A DNA stretch of 64,000 bases from Micromonospora citrea (lineage in GTDB: Bacteria; Actinomycetota; Actinomycetes; Mycobacteriales; Micromonosporaceae), in the NCBI RefSeq assembly GCF_900090315.1, contig NZ_FMHZ01000002.1, positions 4,372,501-4,436,500 on the forward strand, read 5' to 3'. The translations under genes and the position numbers were made by a program. This document shows, in pieces, positions 18,802-27,477 of the stretch. How positions within the stretch are numbered: position 1 is the stretch's first letter; every line of letters begins with the position of its first letter. The notes beneath the pieces were generated by a model. It was given only the letters and a program-made list of their open reading frames with translations, ran no database searches and was not told the origin of the DNA.

Positions 18802-19626
18802 ATGAACGTCGAGAACCTGTTCGGTTACAACGTCGTCCAGTACACGCTGGTGTCCCACGTGCTCACGCTGGGCTTCGCCGTGATGGCCGCCGGGCTGGTC
18901 TACTTCCTCGCCACCCGCGGCGCGGCCGCACCGCGCTATCAGCTCGCCTCGGTGCTCTCCGCCGTGGTGATGGTGTCGGCCTTCTTCGAGCTGTGGGTGC
19001 TCTCGGAACGCTGGCGCCAGGCGTTCACGTGGAACGGAACTGCCTACGTCCAGTCGGACGTGCTCTTCTCCAACGGCTACCGGTACATGAACTGGTCGAT
19101 CGACGTCCCCGTCCTGCTGATCCAGCTACTCATCGTGCTGGGGGTCACCGGCCGGGCGTTCCACCTCAACTGGGCGATGTTCGTCGTCGGCGGCCTCGGG
19201 ATGATCTACACCGGCTACGCCGGGCAGTTCCACGAGGCGGACCGCTCGGCGCCGTACTGGGTCTGGGGCCTGGTCAGCACGGCGTTCTTCCTGTTCCTGC
19301 TCGCCCTCGTCGCCCGGGTGATCTTCGGCAGCCTGGCCCGGCTGCCGGAGTCGGCCCGGGGCGTCGCCCGGGCCGTCTGGTGGCTGGTGCTCGTCTCCTG
19401 GCTGCTCTACCCGGGTGCCTACCTGATGCCGGCCATGTGGGACTCCGCCGACGGGGTGGTGGCGAGACAGATCACCTACACCGTGGCCGACATCACCTCC
19501 AAGGTCGTGTACGGCGTGCTGCTCGGCGTCATCGCGCGGAAGGTCAGCGTGGCCGAGGGGTACGCCCCGGCGGTCGAGGACGACGTCGCCCGGCCCCGCG
19601 GTGGGATCACCGCCGCGGCGCGGTGA
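18802..19626 (+). CDS. NDQ-motif rhodopsin, light-driven sodium pump type
   Basis: A 274-residue seven-helix rhodopsin. Helix C reads [18 protein letters not shown] with Arg94, Asn97, Asp101 and Gln108. The spacing equals Arg109, Asn112, Asp116 and Gln123 of the sodium pump KR2. Helix G has [12 protein letters not shown] with Asp230 and Schiff-base Lys234, like KR2 Asp251/Lys255. Other KR2-like blocks are [46 protein letters not shown] and [11 protein letters not shown]. It should export Na+ (or H+ when Na+ is scarce) in light. GAGG at 18793-18796 precedes the ATG. Retinal would come from the Blh encoded just across the divergent region. Confidence 0.95.
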   Translation: MNVENLFGYNVVQYTLVSHVLTLGFAVMAAGLVYFLATRGAAAPRYQLASVLSAVVMVSAFFELWVLSERWRQAFTWNGTAYVQSDVLFSNGYRYMNWSIDVPVLLIQLLIVLGVTGRAFHLNWAMFVVGGLGMIYTGYAGQFHEADRSAPYWVWGLVSTAFFLFLLALVARVIFGSLARLPESARGVARAVWWLVLVSWLLYPGAYLMPAMWDSADGVVARQITYTVADITSKVVYGVLLGVIARKVSVAEGYAPAVEDDVARPRGGITAAAR

Positions 19627-19658
19627 CGGACCGGCGGGGACCGTGCCGGGGTCGTCGG

Positions 19659-19664
19659 TAGGAT
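19659..19664 (+). promoter_or_regulatory. Candidate -10 element for guaA
   Basis: TAGGAT lies 8 bases before the guaA ATG at 19673. The gap (TTCCTGCC) holds no Shine-Dalgarno, which suggests a leaderless or nearly leaderless guaA mRNA. Confidence 0.4.
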
Positions 19665-19672
19665 TTCCTGCC

Positions 19673-21229
<1,557 letters not shown>

Positions 21230-21236
21230 CCGGCCC

Positions 21237-21539
21237 TCACGCCGCCGGCGGGTAGACCGGCGGCGTGGGCTGCGCCACCGTCGGCTGCGCGGCCGGCGCC
21301 GGGTGCGGCCAGGCCGGGGCGTCCGCCGGCTCCTCGGGCATCAGGAACCACATGATCGGGTACGCGAGCAGCGCGAGCCCGCCCGTGAGCAGGCCGGTGA
21401 CCGCGAAGACCACCCGGACGAGCGTCGGGTCGACGGCGAAGTAGCGGCCGAGACCGCTGGCCACCCCGGCGACCATGCGGTCGGTGACCGGGCGGCGGAG
21501 CTGCTTGTACGGGGGCTGGGAAGGGGCGGTGTGAGTCAT
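21237..21539 (-). CDS. PspC-domain membrane protein
   Basis: A 100-residue protein with a PspC domain: LRRPVTDRMVAGVASGLGRYFAVDPTLVRVVF, then a hydrophobic helix LTGGLALLAYPIMWFLMPEE, and a Pro/Ala-rich tail. PspC proteins sit in the inner membrane and take part in envelope-stress sensing. Two larger PspC proteins are encoded at 27-30 kb in this window. It converges on guaA with a 7-bp gap. No partner gene is adjacent. Confidence 0.9.
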   Translation of the reverse strand: MTHTAPSQPPYKQLRRPVTDRMVAGVASGLGRYFAVDPTLVRVVFAVTGLLTGGLALLAYPIMWFLMPEEPADAPAWPHPAPAAQPTVAQPTPPVYPPAA

Positions 21540-21683
21540 GCCTCCACCATCCGCGCCGGCGACCCGGCCGGCCTCGGTGACCGCCCGGAGCCTTACCCTG
21601 ACCTGCCCCTGAGCCGCGAGTCTAGAGTCAGGAATCTGACTCTTTTCGATGCAGGTAACCCGGGCCGGGGAGAATTTGGCCCC

Positions 21684-22631
21684 GTGACCACCATGCTGGA
21701 GCCGCTCCGCAGGATCGCGGCATACGCAGTTTGTGCAGATTCAGTCGGCCGAGTGTTGCTGGTCCGCGCATCGGAGCGCTCCGGCACCCCCGGCACGTGG
21801 TCGCTGCCCGGCGGGGCGGTCGATCACGGTGAGGACCCGCACCACACCGTCGTCCGCGAGACGGCCGCCGAGACCGGCCTCTCCGTCACCGTCGACGGCC
21901 TGCACGACGTGCTGGCCGACATGCGGGCGCTGCCCGACCGGGGCATCACCATCCACACCGACCGCCTCGTCTACCACGTCTCCGTCCGGGGCGGGACGCT
22001 CACCGACCGCGTCGACCGGCCGACCGACCTGGCCCGCTGGTTCACCCCCGAGGAGGCCCGGGAGCTGCCGCTGCGGTCGTTCACGGCGCGCGCCCTCGGG
22101 CTGCCCGCCTCGTCCGCCGACATCGTCCCGGACGAGCCGCCGGAGTTCCCCTCGTTCTACGCCGTGCCCGGCCCCGACGGGCTGCACCGGGCCCAGCGCT
22201 TCGCCGCGTACGCGGTGGTGACCGACCCGGACGGGCGGGTGCTGCTCACCCGGGTCTCCGACGGCTACCCGGGGGCGGGCTGCTGGCACCTTCCGGGCGG
22301 CGGCACCGACTACGGCGAGCAGCCGGGGGCGGCCCTCATCCGCGAACTCGTCGAGGAGACCGGGCAGACCGGCCGCCTCGTCGAGCTGCTCGGCGTGGCC
22401 AGCCACCGGGACGCGGCGTCCCTGGGCCCGGAGGGCTACCCGATCGACTGGCACGGCGTCCGCGCCTTCTACCGGGTCGTGGTCGACAAGCCCGCCCCGC
22501 CCACCGTCGCCGACGTCGGCGGCTCCACCTGCGAGGCCCGCTGGTTCGCCCGGGACGAGCTGGGCGCCCTCCCCACCGACCGCCTGACCGAGGTGACGGC
22601 GGAGGCCGTCCAGGCCGCCCGCCTGGCCTGA
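21684..22631 (+). CDS. Double-Nudix-domain hydrolase
   Basis: A 315-residue protein with two Nudix domains in one chain. Box 1 (about residues 49-72) is GGAVDHGEDPHHTVVRETAAETGL, which keeps Gly, Glu, Arg-Glu and Glu but has Ala-Glu where Glu-Glu is usual. Box 2 (about 207-230) is GGGTDYGEQPGAALIREL followed by VEETGQ, intact. Both hydrolyse nucleoside-diphosphate-X compounds in the family; the substrate is unknown. A GTG at 21684 with GGGGAG about 11 bases upstream is the likely start; an ATG lies at 21693. The next gene is a full-length paralogue. Confidence 0.87.
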   Translation: MTTMLEPLRRIAAYAVCADSVGRVLLVRASERSGTPGTWSLPGGAVDHGEDPHHTVVRETAAETGLSVTVDGLHDVLADMRALPDRGITIHTDRLVYHVSVRGGTLTDRVDRPTDLARWFTPEEARELPLRSFTARALGLPASSADIVPDEPPEFPSFYAVPGPDGLHRAQRFAAYAVVTDPDGRVLLTRVSDGYPGAGCWHLPGGGTDYGEQPGAALIRELVEETGQTGRLVELLGVASHRDAASLGPEGYPIDWHGVRAFYRVVVDKPAPPTVADVGGSTCEARWFARDELGALPTDRLTEVTAEAVQAARLA

Positions 22632-22684
22632 CCCCCACCCCACCCCGCCCTGCGTGGTCATGAGCTCGACCGGGCGGCACGCCG

Positions 22685-22722
22685 GACCGGCTGCCGCTAA
22701 CCTCATGATCGACGTGAGCGGG
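22685..22722. repeat. REP-like element
   Basis: The segment includes AACCTCATGATCGAC (22699-22713). A near-identical 15-mer (one change) occurs in inverse orientation near 62254-62268. Both lie in intergenic DNA, so this looks like a dispersed repeat. Confidence 0.4.
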
Positions 22723-22748
22723 TCGGCGCGGGCGGGGGAGTGCGGCGG

Positions 22749-23663
22749 GTGGAGCGACGGCGGCGGGTCGGGGCGTACGGGGTGTGTCGGGGCTCGGGCG
22801 GGCGGGTGCTGCTGGCCCGGGGCTCGGCCTCGTGCCCGTACCCGGGGGTCTGGCGGCTGCCCGGCGGCGGGCTGGAGCACGCGGAGGATCCGGCGCACGC
22901 CGTGGTCCGCGAGTTCGCCGAGGAGACCGGCCTCGCCGTCGAGGCGACCGGCCTGCGGGCCGTGCTGGCCGACGTGGCCACGTTCCGTGACTCCGGCGTG
23001 GCGGTGCACACCGACCGCCTCGTCTTCGACGTGACCGTGGGCGGTGGCGAGGCGCGTCCGGAGCCGTCCGGCGGCAGCGACGAGGCGGCTTGGTTCACCC
23101 CCGACGAGGCGGCGGCGGTGCCGCTGATGCCGTTCACCGCCGAGCTGCTCGGAATTCCCGTCGCGCCCCTGCCGGCGGGCCTGCCCCGGTCGCTGCCCCC
23201 GGAGCAGGCCGGCCCGCCCCACCCCGACCGGCGTCAGCGCTTCGGTGCGTACGGCCTGGTGACCGACCCGGCCGGGCGGGTGCTGCTCACCATGATCGCC
23301 GACGGCTATCCAGGCGCCGGCCGGTGGCACCTTCCCGGCGGGGGCACCGACCACGGCGAGCAGCCGGTGGCCGCGCTGCTGCGCGAGCTGGTCGAGGAGT
23401 CCGGCCAGCTCGGTCGGGTGGTCGAGCTGGTCGGCGTCGACAACCTGCACAACCCGGCCGCCCTGGGCCCGGAAGGGCGCCCGCTGGACTGGCACGGCAT
23501 CCGGGTGGTCTACCGGGTGGCGGTCGACGCGCCGACCGAGCCGCGGGTGACCGAGCTGGCCGGCGGCTCCACCGCCCGGGCCGACTGGTTCACCCCCGAG
23601 CGCCTCGCCGGCCTGCCGCTCACGGAGATCGCCGCCCTGGCGCTGGACCGCCCGCTTCGCTGA
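22749..23663 (+). CDS. Double-Nudix-domain hydrolase (paralogue)
   Basis: A 304-residue protein with two Nudix boxes: GGGLEHAEDPAHAVVREF followed by AEETGL (near residues 37-60), and GGGTDHGEQPVAALLREL followed by VEESGQ (near 196-219). It aligns with the preceding protein along its whole length, including the inter-domain region. Start: GGGGGAG at 22734-22740 is 8 bases from the GTG at 22749 but merges with the GTG at 22740, so I prefer 22749. Four Nudix domains thus lie in a row, from an internal duplication followed by a gene duplication. Confidence 0.85.
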   Translation: MERRRRVGAYGVCRGSGGRVLLARGSASCPYPGVWRLPGGGLEHAEDPAHAVVREFAEETGLAVEATGLRAVLADVATFRDSGVAVHTDRLVFDVTVGGGEARPEPSGGSDEAAWFTPDEAAAVPLMPFTAELLGIPVAPLPAGLPRSLPPEQAGPPHPDRRQRFGAYGLVTDPAGRVLLTMIADGYPGAGRWHLPGGGTDHGEQPVAALLRELVEESGQLGRVVELVGVDNLHNPAALGPEGRPLDWHGIRVVYRVAVDAPTEPRVTELAGGSTARADWFTPERLAGLPLTEIAALALDRPLR

Positions 23664-23664
23664 C

Positions 23665-23840
23665 CGTCCGCCTCGCTGACCGGCCGTCCCGCTGGACCGG
23701 CCGTCCCGCTGGACCGGCCGTCCCGCTGGACCGGCCGTCCCGCTGGACCGGCCGTCCCGCTGACCGCCCGCCTCGCTGACCGGCCGTCCCGCTGGACCGG
23801 CCGTCCCGCTGACCGCCCGCCTCGCTGACCGGCCGTCCCG
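23665..23840. repeat. 17-bp tandem repeats after the second Nudix gene
   Basis: The 17-bp unit CCGTCCCGCTGGACCGG occurs at 23684, 23701, 23718 and 23735, then in longer mixed units with CCGCCTCGCTGA up to 23840. The unit echoes the end of the Nudix gene itself (GCGCTGGACCG, 23640-23650), so it probably arose by slippage from it. Confidence 0.85.
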
Positions 23841-24014
23841 GAAGCGCCCGACGCGTCGGCGGCGGCGGTCCGTAACCGGGCATCGGGGCAGCCGCCGCCC
23901 GCTCGCCGAGCCGGTGGCGGAGGCGTCCGGTACATTCGATGTGGGGTTGGTGGAGGAAACGGGCGATGGAGCCCGGGATGGGAATAAGAGAGCGGTTCGC
24001 GCGGTTTCAGGAGA

Positions 24015-24116
24015 TATAAGTACCGCCGGCAGCTATCGCCAATCCCCACCCCCCTATGCGATGGTGTACTCCGCAAAACGGCTGCCGGGCCAGGAAGGTC
24101 CGGCACGAGACAGCCG
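24015..24116 (+). promoter_or_regulatory. Possible pssA promoter and structured leader
   Basis: The 500-bp gap before pssA holds the repeats above and then an AT-richer stretch from 23925 to 24065. TATAAG at 24015-24020 is the best -10 candidate. Downstream, CGGCTG (24079-24084) pairs with CAGCCG (24111-24116), enclosing CCGGGCC (24085-24091) with GGTCCGG (24097-24103), a two-tier hairpin in the presumed leader. It matches no RNA family that I recognise. Confidence 0.35.
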
Positions 24117-24163
24117 GACACCCGCCTTTCGTGGCGGCCAGCCGATCCGGTGATGGAGGAAAC

Positions 24164-25156
24164 GTGCCGAGAGCCCCATGGCGCCGGCGTCGTACCACTG
24201 ACAGTCCGCGTCCCGCAGGGCGTCGCTGGGCGGGCCCGTTGCGCCGCAGCAGCACGCTCGCCCGGCAGGTGCTGCTGGTCCGGGTGGGTCGCCGCGACGA
24301 CGACCTGCGCGGCGCCGGCGACCTGTCGCTGCCCGAGCACCGCTACGCCGACCGGCCGCGTCGCCGTTACGGTCCGAGCCGGTTCCAGCGCGCCGAGGTC
24401 GAGGCGATCGTCCCGGTCAGCCCCGCCCTCGCGCCCGCGACCCCCGTCGACGAGCCGGCCATGTCGATCCCGCTGCTCCCCGGCGAGCGGACGGTCGCCC
24501 GCCGGATGAAGTTCGCGGTGGTCAACGCGTGCACCCTGAGCAGCCTGATGCTCGGCATGCTGGCGATCTTCCTGGCCATGCAGGGCGAGGTGCGGGTCGC
24601 CGCGCTCTGCCTGATCGCCTGCGTCGTCTTCGACGGTCTCGACGGCGCGCTCGCCCGCAAGTTCGGCGTGGCCAGCCCCTTCGGCGCGCAGATGGACTCG
24701 CTGGCCGACATGTGCTCGTTCGGGCTGGCCGCACCCGTGGTGGTCTACGCCTCGCTGGCCGGTTCGGTCTCCACCCCGGCGGCGGCGGTGGCGTGTGCCC
24801 TCGTGGCGGCCTGCGCGGCCATCCGGCTCGCCCGGTTCAACGTCTCGCCGAAGGACGGCCGGTTCTTCTGCGGCGTGCCCACCACGATGGCCGCCGCCGT
24901 CCTGGCCCTCACCGTGGCCATCGGGCTGCCGGTGCCGGGCACGGTCCAGGTGGCCGGCGTGGCGCTGCTCGCCTTCGCCATGGTCTCCAGCTTCCCGTAC
25001 GCGAAGCTGGCCCGCCTGGTCAAGCTGCCGCCGTGGCTGTGGCTGGCCCCGGTGATCGGCGCGCTGATCGACATCCGGCTCACCTTCGCCCTGATCGTGG
25101 TCGGCTACCTGATCAGCGGCCCGGTGCTCTGGCTCCGCCAGCGCCGCACCGCCTGA
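24164..25156 (+). CDS. pssA: CDP-diacylglycerol-serine O-phosphatidyltransferase
   Basis: A 330-residue membrane enzyme making phosphatidylserine from CDP-diacylglycerol and serine. The CDP-alcohol phosphatidyltransferase motif is complete: DGLDGALARKFGVASPFG then AQMDSLAD (DG-x2-AR-x8-G-x3-D-x3-D), near residues 158-182. About eight hydrophobic segments follow residue 118. The first ~105 residues are Arg/Pro-rich, with no recognised domain. Start: GTG at 24164 with GGAGG at 24155-24159. It converges on psd, the next enzyme of the pathway. Confidence 0.92.
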   Translation: MPRAPWRRRRTTDSPRPAGRRWAGPLRRSSTLARQVLLVRVGRRDDDLRGAGDLSLPEHRYADRPRRRYGPSRFQRAEVEAIVPVSPALAPATPVDEPAMSIPLLPGERTVARRMKFAVVNACTLSSLMLGMLAIFLAMQGEVRVAALCLIACVVFDGLDGALARKFGVASPFGAQMDSLADMCSFGLAAPVVVYASLAGSVSTPAAAVACALVAACAAIRLARFNVSPKDGRFFCGVPTTMAAAVLALTVAIGLPVPGTVQVAGVALLAFAMVSSFPYAKLARLVKLPPWLWLAPVIGALIDIRLTFALIVVGYLISGPVLWLRQRRTA

Positions 25157-25165
25157 CCCACGTAC

Positions 25166-25209
25166 GCGAAGAAGGGGCGCCGCGCGATCGCGCGGCGCCC
25201 CTTCTTCGC
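25166..25209. terminator. Bidirectional terminator between pssA and psd
   Basis: A perfect 22-bp inverted repeat spanning 44 bp with ATCG at the tip. It lies 9 bp after the pssA stop and 6 bp before the psd stop on the other strand, so it can serve both convergent genes. TTCTTC on the plus side and the mirrored sequence on the minus side give weak T-rich tails. Confidence 0.88.
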
Positions 25210-25215
25210 CTGTGC

Positions 25216-26469
25216 TCAGCGCCAGCGGGCGATGACCGTCGAGCCCCCGACCACCTTGTCGCCGGGCCCGACCAGCGGCTCGGCGGCGTCGGCCGGCAGG
25301 TAGACGTCGGTGCGCGAGCCGAACCGGATCAGGCCGAACCGCTCGCCCCGGGCCAGCAGCGCGCCGATCGGCGCCCGCTGCACGATCCGCCGCGCGATCA
25401 GGCCGGTGCGTTGCGCCACGACCACCGTGCCGTGCGCGGTGTCCAGCACCGTGTACGCGGCCACGTTGTGCTCCGCCGCCGGCTTCATCGCGTTGGCGAA
25501 GCCGCCGTCGGCGACGAAGTAGTCGATCACCTTGCCGGCCACCGGAGCGCGGTTGACGTGCACGTCCAGCACCGACAGGAACACCGCGATCCGCAGCCAC
25601 TCGCCCTCGCCGAAGCGCTCGTCGTGCAGTCGCTGCACCGACAGCACCTGGCCGTCGGCCGCGGCGACCACTGCCGACGGGTCCTCCGGCACGTCCCGCT
25701 CCGGGTCCCGGAAGAAGGCCGCGACCGGGGCGGCGGCCACGGCGGGGAGCAGCCAGAGCTTCGACTTCGGCCGGGCCAGCCGGGCCAGCGCGGCCAGGCC
25801 GAGCGTGATGCCGGCGGCGGCCACCCCGTTGGAGTCGATGTGCATGCCGCGGGTCAGCGGCACGCTCGACGGGCGGTGCGCCGGGGCCAGCCGGGCCGCC
25901 GAGGCGGCGTCGGCCGGGGTGAAGCGGAGCCGGTACACCCGCAGCGGCGGGGTGTTGCGCAGCACCAGGTCGGCGCCGACGCCGTACAGCGCGCCCTGCC
26001 GGTCCAGTTCCGTGGCCGCGCCCGCGGTACGCCCCGGCGTGGCGGTCGTCGCCACGCTGAGCACCGCGCCGTCGGTGAGGTGCTTCGCCAGGCCCTCGAC
26101 GGCGCTCCGGGTCTCGTCGGCCGTGCCCGTGAAGGGCTCCCCGACGATCACCACCGCGGCGGGCTCGGCCTCGGCGAGCGTGTCGACCACGCGGACCCGG
26201 TCGGCGACCCAGCGGCCCTGGGCGGTTACGTGCTCACGCAGCGCCCCGGGGCCGGTCGCCCCGGCGGGCACCAGCGTGAGGGTGTCGCCGGGCAGCAGGG
26301 CGTCGATCGCCGCGGCCAGGACCGCTGACTCCGGCGCCGCTCCGACCAGCAGGGCGGCCTTCGGGTCGTTCATCCGGGCGAGCTCGGTGACGAGGGTACG
26401 GGCGGCGCGCTCGCCGATGCGGACCGGACCGGACCGGCCGGCGGCGCGCACGGCGGGGGACTGCGTCAT
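25216..26469 (-). CDS. psd: Phosphatidylserine decarboxylase with extra N-terminal domain
   Basis: A 417-residue protein. The C-terminal ~215 residues are a pyruvoyl-dependent decarboxylase making phosphatidylethanolamine: FFRDPERDVP, VAAADGQVLSV, FLSVLDVHVNRAPVAGKV, AEHNVAAYTVLDT, RFGSRTDVYLP, and the self-cleavage site GGST near the C-terminus. The N-terminal ~190 residues resemble a Rossmann methyltransferase-like fold (AALLVGAAPESAVLAAAIDALLP, AAVVIVGEPF) but lack a proper GxGxG glycine loop. Typical Psd enzymes of this short type have about 200-240 residues, so this is a fusion. ATG at 26469. Confidence 0.93.
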   Translation of the reverse strand: MTQSPAVRAAGRSGPVRIGERAARTLVTELARMNDPKAALLVGAAPESAVLAAAIDALLPGDTLTLVPAGATGPGALREHVTAQGRWVADRVRVVDTLAEAEPAAVVIVGEPFTGTADETRSAVEGLAKHLTDGAVLSVATTATPGRTAGAATELDRQGALYGVGADLVLRNTPPLRVYRLRFTPADAASAARLAPAHRPSSVPLTRGMHIDSNGVAAAGITLGLAALARLARPKSKLWLLPAVAAAPVAAFFRDPERDVPEDPSAVVAAADGQVLSVQRLHDERFGEGEWLRIAVFLSVLDVHVNRAPVAGKVIDYFVADGGFANAMKPAAEHNVAAYTVLDTAHGTVVVAQRTGLIARRIVQRAPIGALLARGERFGLIRFGSRTDVYLPADAAEPLVGPGDKVVGGSTVIARWR

Positions 26470-26631
26470 GTCGGACGGGCTCCTGACGGGGTAGAGACGG
26501 GAAGCGCGGCGGGACCGCCACGGCGGCGCGGTCCGGCCGGCTCGGCGGCCGGGTCGGCGCGGGCCGGCCGGCGGAGGCGGGATCTCCACGGCCAGCATAG
26601 GCGGCTGCGGACGCGGGCCGCACCGCTGTGG

Positions 26632-27477
26632 TCAGCCGCGCGGCCGCTCCTCGTCGGCCGACGGCCCGCCCGTCGGCCGGGGACGGTCGTCCTCCTCGGC
26701 GGGCCGGTCCTCGACCGCGTCGGCGCGGACGTCGGTGACGGCGTCGGTCGGCCGCTCGTCGGCCTCCTCCTCCGCCGACGGCCCGCCCGAGACCGGCGTG
26801 GCCCCCGACTCCGGCCGTCCGCCCGAAACCGGCGCGGAGGCCTGCGACTCCGGCCGTCCGCCCGAGACCGGCGCGGAGACGTCCCACTCGGCACGTTCGC
26901 CCGACACCGGTGCGCCGGCCTCCCAGCCGGGTCGCCCGCCCGAGACCGGTGCGGCGGCGTCCCACTCGGGTCGCCCGCCCGAGACCGGTGCGGCGGCGTC
27001 CCACTCGGGTCGCCCGCCCGAGACCGGCGCGGAGACGTCCCACTCGGACCGTCCGCCCCACTCGGCCGGCTGGCCCCAGTCGGACCGCCGGCCCCACTCG
27101 GCGGGGCCCGGGTCGGGCCGTCCGGCCTCCCGGGTCGTCGGGTCGTCGGCCGGGGTCGCGCGGTCGAGGTCCCACCGGGTCGGATCGACGTCGGCGGGAT
27201 CGGCCGCAGCCCCGGACGCCCCCGGGGCCGGCGGGGCGGAGGCGGGGCCGGCGCCGTCCGGCGCGGTGGCCGTGCCCTGCCCGGTCGCGGCGTTCCGGCC
27301 GGAGCGCAGCGCGCCCATCAGGCCCAGGAGGCCGATCACGATAAGCGCGCCGGCCAGGAACCAGCCGACCGGTGGCAGGGCGAGCCCGAGCAGTTGGGCG
27401 AGCAGCCACCAGGCGGCGATCCCCACGAAGATCAGCCCGAAGGCGAAGGACACGATGTCGGTGCGGTGGGCCTTCAC
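26632..27477 (-). CDS. Membrane protein with 13-residue repeat tail
   Basis: A 281-residue protein. Two membrane helices lie at about 8-27 and 32-56 (IVSFAFGLIFVGIAAWWLLAQ in part; WFLAGALIVIGLLGLM). The remainder is hydrophilic, with about seven copies of a 13-residue unit around PVSGGRPEWDAAA between residues 130 and 235, and then an acidic tail. The GTG at 27477 overlaps the TGA of the upstream PspC/LiaF-like gene (GTGA), so the two are translationally coupled. Function is unknown; context suggests the envelope-stress module. Confidence 0.75.
   Translation of the reverse strand: MKAHRTDIVSFAFGLIFVGIAAWWLLAQLLGLALPPVGWFLAGALIVIGLLGLMGALRSGRNAATGQGTATAPDGAGPASAPPAPGASGAAADPADVDPTRWDLDRATPADDPTTREAGRPDPGPAEWGRRSDWGQPAEWGGRSEWDVSAPVSGGRPEWDAAAPVSGGRPEWDAAAPVSGGRPGWEAGAPVSGERAEWDVSAPVSGGRPESQASAPVSGGRPESGATPVSGGPSAEEEADERPTDAVTDVRADAVEDRPAEEDDRPRPTGGPSADEERPRG

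Noticed and set aside
24079..24116. Possible small SRP RNA or RNase P segment (AGGAAGGTCCGG)
   Set aside because: Only a short likeness. The order of conserved SRP bases (GGTCAGGTCCGGAAGGAAGC) is not followed and the length and surrounding helices of RNase P are missing.
23914..24153. A 79-codon open frame before pssA
   Set aside because: Codon use lacks the G/C third-position bias, there is no Shine-Dalgarno, and it covers the hairpin and the probable leader of pssA.
26470..26598. 43-residue extension of the psd reading frame
   Set aside because: Pro/Arg-rich translation without a start signal; the ATG at 26469 is favoured.
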